The notes below the pieces were generated by a model, which was given only the letters and a program-made list of their open reading frames with translations, searched no databases and had not been told where the DNA came from. Shown piece after piece: positions 34,977 through 42,702 of a stretch of DNA of 64,000 bases. The position numbers were made by a program, and so were the translations under genes. Each line of letters opens with the position of its first letter. Position 1 is the stretch's first letter. The DNA comes from Prevotella lacticifex (GTDB lineage: Bacteria > Bacteroidota > Bacteroidia > Bacteroidales > Bacteroidaceae), in assembly GCF_019973375.1 (NCBI RefSeq), contig NZ_BPTV01000003.1, positions 62,001-126,000 of the forward strand, given 5' to 3'.

Positions 34977-36006
34977 CGGGAAGTACCTCGGGCGTGCCTA
35001 CAAGGAGCATCTGAGTGGCTTTACGGACTGGGACCAGAAGGAGCATGCCGGTGAGTGGGTGCTTCAAGAGAAGAACATGGGCGAGCGACTGTGCATAGAC
35101 GAGACGATGCTTCACCATGACCTGATCACGTTCCTCTCCAACAGGGACGGACACTGCAAGAAGGGAACACTCATAGCTGCAGTCAAGGGCACGACCGTTG
35201 CTGACGTGACGAAGCATTTTGACGAGATACAAGAAGAGAGCCGAAATAAAGTCAAGGAGGTGTCGATGGACTTCTCCGACAGCATGATGGGCATTGTCAA
35301 GAAGTCCTTCCCACAGGCAGAGATAGTTATAGACCATTTCCATGTCATCCAGCTTTATACGACCAGGGGACTTGATGCGATGCGCATGAAGCTCAAGCGC
35401 ACCAACACGACCGAGGTCAAGAGAGAGGAGCGGGAGTTCAGAAAGCAGCAAGAGAAGCGGGCCAAGGCAAGGGACAGGTACGCCGAGACCCATGAGGTCA
35501 AGAAGAGCAAGAACGGCAAACGCCTCGGCAGGCCGCGCAAGCGGAAGAATGAAAAGTTTGAGCCGAAGAAACTCAGCAATGGAGAGACCAAAGCCGACTT
35601 GCTGACGCACGTAAGATACCCGCTGACGAAAAACCACAATGACTGGACTGACTTCCAGAAGGAGGAAATGCGCCTGCTCTTTGAGATTGAGCCAAAGATG
35701 AAGGCTGCATACGGTCTGCTCTGCGCCCTGCGCAACATCTTCAGCAAGAAAAAGGACAGGAAGAGTGCAAAGAAAGCGCTCCATAAGTGGTACAAGAATG
35801 TCGGAAGAACCCGCATTCGGGAAATCATATCAGTACGTGACACCATCAAGGCCAAAGAGGAGTATGTGCTAAACTTCTTCAACAACAGGTCAACGAATGC
35901 GCCAGCCGAGTCGCTCAACTCAAAGATTAAGGGACTGCGTGCTCAGGTGCATGGGGTCAGTGACCTTCCCTTCTTCATGTTCCGCTGTTTCACGATATTT
36001 GGTTAG
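34924..36006 (+). CDS. ISL3/ISAon1-type transposase, catalytic reading frame
   Basis: 360-aa DDE transposase domain. The first Asp is in LCIDETMLHHD (about residue 60), the second in VIDHFHVIQLY (about 139) and the Glu in NAPAESLNSKIKGLR (about 328), the usual ISL3 DDE spacing with a basic insertion (about residues 160-215, rich in Lys/Arg/Glu) between the second Asp and the Glu. The frame begins with a TTG; it may be translated alone from there or as a fusion with the upstream N-terminal frame by frameshifting on the A8 run. The stop codon lies inside the right inverted repeat. Confidence 0.87.
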   Translation: MDAFPVTAQCVGRFFRTDGKYLGRAYKEHLSGFTDWDQKEHAGEWVLQEKNMGERLCIDETMLHHDLITFLSNRDGHCKKGTLIAAVKGTTVADVTKHFDEIQEESRNKVKEVSMDFSDSMMGIVKKSFPQAEIVIDHFHVIQLYTTRGLDAMRMKLKRTNTTEVKREEREFRKQQEKRAKARDRYAETHEVKKSKNGKRLGRPRKRKNEKFEPKKLSNGETKADLLTHVRYPLTKNHNDWTDFQKEEMRLLFEIEPKMKAAYGLLCALRNIFSKKKDRKSAKKALHKWYKNVGRTRIREIISVRDTIKAKEEYVLNFFNNRSTNAPAESLNSKIKGLRAQVHGVSDLPFFMFRCFTIFG

Positions 36007-36045
36007 GCGAGTGCAGGGGCATCCACGGAAAAATCCCCCTGCGCC

Positions 36046-38377
36046 CAATCCTCACTTTGCATGGGACAGCTACCGCCGTTTCGTTCAGATGTACGGTGAT
36101 GTCGTATTGGGCATGAAGCCGGTCAACAAGGACGACGTCGACCCGTTCGAGGCAATCATCGAGCAGGTCAAGAGCCAGCGCGGCATCAAGCTCGACTATG
36201 AGCTGAACGTCGAAGAGCTCCAGCAGCTTGTCAAGCTCTTCAAGGAGGCCATCAAGAAGCAGACAGGCTCTGACTTCCCATCTGACCCTGTAGAGCAGCT
36301 CTGGGGTGCCATCTGCGCCGTCTTCGGCAGCTGGATGAACAAGCGCGCCATCCTCTACCGTAAGCTCAACGGCATTCCTGACGATTGGGGCACAGCCGTT
36401 TCAGTCATGGCAATGGTCTATGGTAACATGGGCGAGACATCAGCTACCGGTGTATGCTTCAGCCGTGACGCTGCAACAGGTGAGAACATCTTCAACGGTG
36501 AGTGGCTGAAGAACGCTCAGGGTGAGGACGTTGTCTCCGGTGTTCGTACTCCGCAGCAGATTACTCTCGAGGGTTCACGCCGCTGGGCTGAGCTCCAGGG
36601 TGTCAGCGAGGAAGAGCGTAAGAGCAAGTATCCTTCACTCGAGGAGGAGATGCCTGAGGTTTACAAGCAGCTCAACGAGATTCAGGACAAGCTTGAGAAG
36701 CACTACCACGACATGCAGGACATGGAGTTCACTGTCCAGGAAGGCAAGCTGTGGTTCCTCCAGACACGTAACGGTAAGCGCACAGGTACTGCAATGGTTA
36801 AGATCGCCATGGACCTGCTCAAGGAGGGCGAGATTGACGAGAAGACAGCCATCGAGCGCTGCGAGCCTAACAAGCTCGACGAGCTCCTGCACCCGATCTT
36901 CGACAAGGAGGCTCTCAAGCATACTCACACTCTGACTCACGGACTGCCCGCATCACCGGGTGCCGCTACCGGTCAGATTGTATTCTTCGCCGACGACGCT
37001 GCCAAGTGGCACGCTGACGGTCACAAGGTTGTCATGGTACGTATCGAGACATCGCCTGAGGACCTCGCCGGAATGTCGGCTGCTGAGGGTATCCTCACTG
37101 CACGTGGTGGTATGACATCACACGCTGCCGTCGTTGCCCGCGGTATGGGTAAGTGCTGCGTATCGGGTGCCGGAAACATCCACGTCGACTACAAGAAGCG
37201 CACAGTAGAGATCCACGGACAGGTGTTCCACGAGGGCGATTACATCTCTCTCAACGGTTCTACCGGTCAGGTTTATGAGGGTGAGGTGAAGACTCGTCCG
37301 GCTGAGGTTTCGGGCTACTTCGCTGAGCTGATGGACCTCTGCGACAAATATACAAAGCTCGTTGTCCGCACTAACGCCGACACTCCCCACGATGCTGAGG
37401 TTGCAAAGAGCTTCGGTGCCGTAGGTATCGGTCTGTGCCGCACAGAGCACATGTTCTTCGAGGCTGAGAAGATTAAGGCTATGCGTGAGATGATCCTCGC
37501 CGACACCACTGAGGACCGCGAGAAGGCTCTCGCCAAGCTGCTGCCTCTGCAGAAGAAAGACTTCGTAGGTATCCTCAAGTGCATGAACGGTCTGCCAGTG
37601 AACATCCGTCTGCTCGACCCACCTCTCCACGAGTTCGTTCCTCACGATGAGAAGGGCCAGAAGATTATGGCTGAGGAGATGGGTGTCAGCATCCAGAAGA
37701 TCAAAGAGCGCGTGGCAAGTCTCGAGGAGCACAACCCGATGCTCGGTCTCCGCGGCTGCCGTCTGGGCATCAAGTTCCCTGAGATTACGAAGATGCAGAC
37801 AAAGGCTATCCTCGGCGCAGCCATCGAGCTGAAGAAGCAGGGTCTCGACCCGAAGCCGGAGATCATGGTTCCGCTCGTAGGCACCTATAAGGAGCTCAAG
37901 CTCCAGAAGGAAGTCATCAACAAGGCTGCCAAGGAAGTGTTCGCAGAGGAAGGCATGGAGCTGCCGTTCAAGGTGGGTACAATGATCGAGATTCCTCGCG
38001 CTGCCCTCACCGCCGACAAGATCGCTGAATACGCTGAGTACTTCAGCTTCGGTACTAACGACCTCACTCAGATGACCTTCGGTTACAGCCGCGACGATAT
38101 CAACAGCTTCCTGCCGAGCTATCTGAGCAACAAGATCCTCGACGTCGATCCGTTCCAGGTTCTCGACCAGGAGGGCGTAGGCCAGCTCATCAAGAGCGCT
38201 GTCGAGAAGGGTCACAAGACACGTCCCGACCTCAAGTGCGGTATCTGCGGTGAGCACGGCGGTGAGCCTTCATCAGTGAAGTTCTGCCACCGCGCAGGCC
38301 TCGACTACGTCAGCTGCTCGCCATTCCGTGTGCCAATCGCACGTCTGGCTGCCGCACAGGCAGCCGTCGAAGAGTAG
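36046..38377 (+). pseudogene. ppdK: Pyruvate phosphate dikinase, 3' part (interrupted)
   Basis: The remaining 774 codons of PPDK, resuming NPHFAWDSYRRFVQMYG directly after the target duplication. The catalytic His loop is GGMTSHAAVVARGMGK (nt about 37110-37155), and the C-terminal PEP/pyruvate barrel has the Cys motif CGICGEHGGEPSSV and ends VPIARLAAAQAAVEE. All domains are intact. The frame is open leftwards into the element as far as an ATG at 35897, so an 826-residue product carrying the C-terminal 85 percent of PPDK is possible. Without the element and one duplication the gene would encode 906 aa, the normal PPDK length. Terminator at 38411-38454. Confidence 0.93.
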
Positions 38378-38410
38378 TTTTAATAGACTGATATACAACT
38401 AGTTAATTAT

Positions 38411-38454
38411 AAGGAGTTAAAGTGATTCTATAACACTTTGACTCCTTGTTTTTT
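38411..38454 (+). terminator. Rho-independent terminator after ppdK
   Basis: 14-bp stem AAGGAGTTAAAGTG (38411-38424) with CACTTTGACTCCTT (38434-38447), one G-U-type mismatch, 9-nt loop, then GTTTTTTG. It lies 34 nt after the ppdK stop. Confidence 0.82.
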
Positions 38455-38483
38455 GTTATAATAACCCTATTAAAATAGCCGCT

Positions 38484-38502
38484 ATTCCGTGTGCCAATCG
38501 CA
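38484..38502 (+). repeat. Displaced 19-bp copy of a ppdK 3' segment
   Basis: ATTCCGTGTGCCAATCGCA here is identical to 38323-38341 inside ppdK (codons for FRVPIA). It stops exactly where the diverged copy of the final ppdK codons at 55402 begins (RLAAAQAAVEE). It may be a recombination scar or attachment-site-like duplication at the left edge of the accessory region. Confidence 0.7.
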
Positions 38503-38590
38503 AATAATAGCAAACGGGATAACTTTTTTAAGAGCAACTGTTTTACATTATAAGAGTATATAAGAGTTATTTCTTATAAATATTATAATT

Positions 38591-38915
38591 ATGAAAACAG
38601 TATCAATGAAACCCGTAGTTCAGAAACCTCGTAAGTAATCCAGGAAAGGAAGAGTTGCGTCGGGAAGAAAAGAAGTTAGAAACAGATCGAATATCCAAAA
38701 ACAATCTACTTCGAGGGACAGCATTTTACAAAGGAAAAGTTGTTGCAGAAGAGGAAAAGACAGGATTCACCAATAAAGGTCAGCTTGTTGCATTGCTCGT
38801 TAAGAGACTACCAAAGGACATTCCTACGGGAGCAATAGTGCAATTTGTGATAGAAAACATGGACAAGGGTGGTAAATGGATGTATGAACATCAAAAAGGG
38901 AAGGGATTTTACTAG
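38591..38915 (+). pseudogene. Small hypothetical protein, apparently frameshifted
   Basis: An ATG at 38591 opens MKTVSMKPVVQKPRK and stops at 38636; a +1 frame then runs open from about 38619 to 38915 (NPGKEELRREEKKLETDRI and on to MYEHQKGKGFY) with only a TTG as possible start at 38655. The two parts read naturally as one protein of about 105 aa broken near 38635. No family recognised; basic, helical first half. It could be a sequencing error, real decay, or two independent short frames. Confidence 0.35.
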
Positions 38916-39995
38916 ATGCAGATTGCAATAATATCAACATAACCAATAAGAGTCATTTTGCGAAAATCCTAAAGTAAACTCATCAATCTGTAGGAATTTT
39001 GCATTTTGACGAGTTTTCTTTCAAAATCCCAGAAGATAACGTAAAATGGAATGCCAATCTTTAGAGAACTTGCATCCCTCTTCTAATTGCAGTATACGGC
39101 TTACACTCGCTCGGCTATGCCGCTTCGCTCGTCGAAGATCTTTGCGACGGAAAAAGTAAGTGTGACTCGCTTCGCCCGGAAAAGGCATAAATGAAGAAGT
39201 CGGAATAAGAACAATTCAATAACAGATATGATAAGGAGGATGCTCAACAGTCAACTGCTCATTGGTGGCACGTAATGGTTATCAGACGGAGAAGGACAAA
39301 GCGAAGATGTAGCATATCATTCATATTCATCAGGAAGTATGGTAAACGAAGGATGCCCATTGACATGCTATCGAGGCAATGCAGTGGAAGGTTACAACAG
39401 AAGACAGGGGAAAAGCGATTAGGATGTTCAGCAACGCGGTCTGTAAGACAGCAGCATGAGAACTCCTGCAGGAAAGGAAAGAGGAAAAGAATGAACTCGA
39501 AGAAGAAGGTCAAGTAAGCCTTTCCTTTCCAAGAGAACGAATATAATATGAAAATGAAGGTTTTCTTCCCAAACGGATTATAAGAGGTTTATTGAGTATT
39601 GTGGGTAAAATCTAAATTCAATGGTTGATAGCATTGCACCGAAAACACTCAACATATAAAGGTTCTTGTACAAATCTACTACATCACAATGCGAATGCTT
39701 TAAGTGCTGATTGTCAGCAATTTGCCAGTTAAACGGAAGAAAAGTGGTTCTGTGTGTTTTCTACCTTGGCTTGTGAGGGCAGATTTAACGTATTTCGCTC
39801 GTCCTTAGGTCGCTTGCACGGCAAGAACTTTCATAAACGTGTAGATAGGGCACATTATGACAGACTGATGAGGCATAAGTACCTCAAAAGACCTCAAAAT
39901 GCGTCCTTTTAAGAAAATTTTCTTCCGTATCGGAGCATAATTACAATATTTTTTGTACCTTTACACCGAATCTTTAACTTAAATACGTATTTATT
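38916..39995. other. Gene-free interval at the left of the accessory region
   Basis: About 1.1 kb without a convincing gene on either strand. Two patches (39105-39160 and 39780-39815) share a TCGCTCG-rich, GC-higher sequence against an AT-rich background and may be relics of the same repeat. The last 50 nt contain a -7-like TACCTTTA before the small frame at 39996. Confidence 0.5.
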
Positions 39996-40181
39996 ATGGC
40001 ACTACTAATCGCAGAAACACCAGTACGGGATTTTCTTGCAAACTTGCAAGGAGGTCTGATTGCTTTTTGCCCATACATATTTGTGATCACCACTGCTGAT
40101 AATGATAATAATAACAATAATAAACCTAATATCCGCAGTTAATAATTAAATTCAAATTGCAAGTGCCTGAATATAAGTGAC
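39996..40181 (+). CDS. Possible 61-aa peptide with double-glycine motif
   Basis: ATG at 39996, stop at 40179. The product begins MALLIAETPVRDFLANLQGG, followed by a short hydrophobic Cys-containing stretch LIAFCPYIFVITT, an Asn/Asp-rich run and a basic tail. A GG after an amphipathic leader resembles cleavage sites of exported peptides, but no peptidase-ABC exporter is nearby. A -7-like TACCTTTA lies about 42 nt upstream. Real gene status uncertain. Confidence 0.35.
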
Positions 40182-40396
40182 TTCGAGAAATCACAGATTC
40201 CATGTTATGAGCCTGTAGAGTACTTGTCATAGACAGAATATATTGTTGAACCCTAAAACCAAAATATATGCGTATGCCACCATAGCAAGACACAATAGGA
40301 CATAAAGACTGGACGTCCACTTTTGATTCTTGTATTCTGATAATTGGGGAATTGGAGGTTTGCATTTTTTATAACATTCAAAAAACAGATAGCACA

Positions 40397-40531
40397 ATGA
40401 AGAAAGCGTACACGAAACCGACGGCGAGGGTGGTTGCCCTCCACGCACGGCAGCAGCTGCTCACGGTGAGCGGAGAGATTCCCGGCTACAGTAAGTCGGG
40501 CAGCGGCTTTAGCCAGGATGAAGATGAATAA
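40397..40531 (+). CDS. Small conserved-type peptide preceding a surface-protein cluster
   Basis: 44 aa: MKKAYTKPTARVVALHARQQ, then LLTVSGEIPGYSKSG and an acidic end. Short MKKxYxKPxxxVV peptides of this kind frequently precede fimbrial or surface lipoprotein genes in Prevotella and Bacteroides; their role is unknown. It lies about 100 nt upstream of the fimbrillin-like lipoprotein gene. A hairpin (AGAAGTGC 40555-40562 / GCACTTCT 40576-40583) without a T run lies between the two. Confidence 0.6.
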   Translation: MKKAYTKPTARVVALHARQQLLTVSGEIPGYSKSGSGFSQDEDE

Positions 40532-40632
40532 CCAAAACTTTCCGATTAAGCGAGAGAAGTGCCAAACGAGTTTGAGCACTTCTGAGCGTGAGGAAAGTCA
40601 AAACGAGGTTTTAACGATAACGAAAACGAAAT

Positions 40633-41547
40633 ATGAACAATAGAAATAAATTCCTTCTTTGGATGCTCGGCGGCATGATGCTGGCCGGAGTGATGGGCTG
40701 CTCAAGTTCGGATGATGAACCGGGTAAGCCTGACGACGGCGTGAAGGTGCGCCGCATTACCATTACGCAGACTGAGGCGGCGGCACGGCAGATGCTGACT
40801 CGCGCCTCGCTTGTTGAGGATGACGGCATCCTCACCGCCTCGTGGACGGCGGGCGACGCCCTGACATACTGCAACCTGAGCAGGACAAAAGACGCTGATG
40901 GTGATGAAATCTACAGCGGCTCGCTAACGGCAGCCTCCACCGCCGCCACCTCGCAGTTCACGGGCGACGTGTATTGCCTTGCTAACGATTATCTGGCGGT
41001 GGTCTATCCAGCCACGACGTTTGAATACAACGACAGATATACCCTCTCGCTCACGGGACAGAACGGCACGCTCAGCAAGCTCGCCACCAACTACCACTAC
41101 GTCTTTGGCAAGGCAACCGTGACAGAGGTGACCGAAACGACGGCCAACGCCACGATAGGGAAGATGAAGAGCCTGCTGACGGTGTGCAAGTTCTCGTTTA
41201 AGGATAAGAATACGGGCGATGCCATCCCCATCAAGTCACTCAGCATTAGTTATAGCACTGGTGACTCAAACAACGGAAAATATCCGCAGTCGGCTACGGT
41301 GGCCATCGGTGTCAATACGGCGCAGAATGATGTCCATGCAACGGGTGCAGATATCACAGCGCCCCTCACGATTACTGCCTCTGGTCAGACGGAGGTCTAT
41401 GTCGCCCTGCTGCCCACCGCCGCGCAGAGCACCTTCAACTTCACCGTCAGTGATGGCAACGGCAATACCTATAGCGGCACGGCCAATGCCACGCTCGTTG
41501 AAGGAGAATACGTGGATGCCACGGGGCTGAAACTTACAAAACAATAA
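40633..41547 (+). CDS. Fimbrillin-like lipoprotein
   Basis: 304-aa lipoprotein: MNNRNKFLLWMLGGMMLAG leader, lipobox GVMGC with Cys at about 23, then SSSDDEPGKPDDG. The remainder is beta-sandwich-like, with the pattern TASWTAGDALTYCNL, FTGDVYCLANDYLAVVYPAT and a C-terminal repeat-like EVYVALLPTAAQSTFNFTVSD, GEYVDATGLKL, typical of the fimbrillin (Mfa-like) family that forms or caps surface fibres in Bacteroidota. It is the first long gene of a plus-strand cluster with the pyrophosphatase-like lipoprotein (19 nt away) and the giant surface protein, suggesting one operon and a shared surface function. Confidence 0.8.
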   Translation: MNNRNKFLLWMLGGMMLAGVMGCSSSDDEPGKPDDGVKVRRITITQTEAAARQMLTRASLVEDDGILTASWTAGDALTYCNLSRTKDADGDEIYSGSLTAASTAATSQFTGDVYCLANDYLAVVYPATTFEYNDRYTLSLTGQNGTLSKLATNYHYVFGKATVTEVTETTANATIGKMKSLLTVCKFSFKDKNTGDAIPIKSLSISYSTGDSNNGKYPQSATVAIGVNTAQNDVHATGADITAPLTITASGQTEVYVALLPTAAQSTFNFTVSDGNGNTYSGTANATLVEGEYVDATGLKLTKQ

Positions 41548-41566
41548 CAGAAAAAAGATAAAGACT

Positions 41567-42679
41567 ATGAATAAGAATAGACTTTGGCTGATGGCCACCA
41601 TCCTCGTCTGTGGCTTGGGACTATTCACCTCATGCTCGTCGGAAGACGATCCTCTGGTGATACCCGAACAGGGGAAGGCGTTTCGCGCTATGCTGAAAAC
41701 GCTCGACTGGGGAGCAGACACGACATTCGTGTATGGTCACAAAACGCCTGACGTGGATGCCGTCTGTTCGTCGTTGGGTTATGCCAAGCTGATGAATGCG
41801 CTGGGCTACAACTGCAAGGCAAAGGTGTCGAGTGCGACCAACCGCGAGACAGCCTATATCTCTGGCGTGTTCGGCTTTGAACTGCCCGAATTGAAGAGCA
41901 GTGTGGTGCCGCAGACACGGCTCATACTGACCGACCACACCGACTATGCCCAGTGTGTGGACGGTGCCAGGGAGGCTATCATCCTACAGAAGATAGACCA
42001 CCACGTAGAGGGCGACATTCAGGACAGCGGCATTCCCTACGTTCGCAGGGAGATGATTGGCTCCACCTGCACCATCATCTACGAGATGTACAGGGAGACA
42101 GGTGTCGACATCGACGATGAGACTGCCCGCATTCTGCTTGCCGGATTGCTGTCGGACACACGTAATCTCACCAAGACTACCACTCAGCATGAGGACTCCG
42201 TGGCATGGACGGCGCTGGTCGCCCAGTTGCAGTTGGAGGACAAAGTGGCAGAGATTAACCGCCAGATGGCCGATGCCGCCAATAATTACGATGGCATGAG
42301 CGATGGCGAGATCTTTCTCTCGGACTATAAGGAGTATGAGATAGGTGGCAAGGCTATCGGTTTCAGTTCGCTTAATTGCAAGGCAAGCGAGATGGATGAC
42401 TTTATCAGCCGTATGTTGGGCGTGATGCCCCAGGTGATGTGCGACAACAGGCGCGACATGCTGTTTGCCAAGATCGATAATCTTGTACCCAATCCCGACG
42501 AGAGCGATCCTGACACGCCTTTCGTGGAAGACGGCACCTATTTCATCTATTACGGTGAAGGGACTCAGGCTGTGGCCGAGGCCATCTTCGGACCGTCGCT
42601 CCGTGAAGGTGTAACCTACTCCAAGGAAGAACTATCACGTAAACAGATTGTGCCGAGAATAACAGAAATACTGCAATGA
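41567..42679 (+). CDS. Lipoprotein with family II inorganic pyrophosphatase (DHH) domain
   Basis: 370 aa. The N-terminus is a lipoprotein signal (LWLMATILVCGLGLFTSC, Cys at about 23, then SSEDDP). The rest follows Mn-dependent family II pyrophosphatase closely: FVYGHKTPDVDAVCSSLGYA (His and two Asp ligands), LILTDHTDYAQ, QKIDHHVEGD (DHH), GSTCTIIYEMY, LLSDTRNLTK (further Asp ligand) and the C-terminal SRKQIVPRI corresponding to the substrate-binding SRKK(Q)VVP. All metal ligands known for the family appear present, so activity is plausible, but export to the periplasm or surface is highly unusual for this cytosolic enzyme. Other DHH-family phosphoesterases are an alternative. It sits between the fimbrillin-like gene and the giant surface gene. 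Confidence 0.85.
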   Translation: MNKNRLWLMATILVCGLGLFTSCSSEDDPLVIPEQGKAFRAMLKTLDWGADTTFVYGHKTPDVDAVCSSLGYAKLMNALGYNCKAKVSSATNRETAYISGVFGFELPELKSSVVPQTRLILTDHTDYAQCVDGAREAIILQKIDHHVEGDIQDSGIPYVRREMIGSTCTIIYEMYRETGVDIDDETARILLAGLLSDTRNLTKTTTQHEDSVAWTALVAQLQLEDKVAEINRQMADAANNYDGMSDGEIFLSDYKEYEIGGKAIGFSSLNCKASEMDDFISRMLGVMPQVMCDNRRDMLFAKIDNLVPNPDESDPDTPFVEDGTYFIYYGEGTQAVAEAIFGPSLREGVTYSKEELSRKQIVPRITEILQ

Positions 42680-42702
42680 AATAAACCAAAAAGATAAAGA
42701 CT

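Larger units (their letters stand above)
34437..36045 (+). mobile_element. ISL3-family (ISAon1-like) insertion sequence in ppdK
   Basis: A complete 1609-bp insertion sequence. The terminal inverted repeats are 44 bp with one mismatch, beginning GGCGCAGGGGGATTTTTCCG (34437-34480 and, inverted, 36002-36045). The 8-bp target duplication CAATCCTC is at 34429-34436 and 36046-36053, the duplication size expected for ISL3. It contains two overlapping reading frames, a short N-terminal one and the DDE catalytic one. Insertion is in the same direction as ppdK. Near-perfect ends and duplication suggest a recent insertion. Confidence 0.93.

Noticed and set aside
34437..36045. IS66-type element because of two reading frames
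   Set aside because: The 8-bp duplication, GGC-starting ends and DDE motif context fit ISL3; there is no IS66-like TnpB.
39275..39517. 80-codon basic frame in the gene-poor interval
   Set aside because: The product is a low-complexity Arg/Lys-rich sequence without promoter, ribosome-binding site or recognisable domain.
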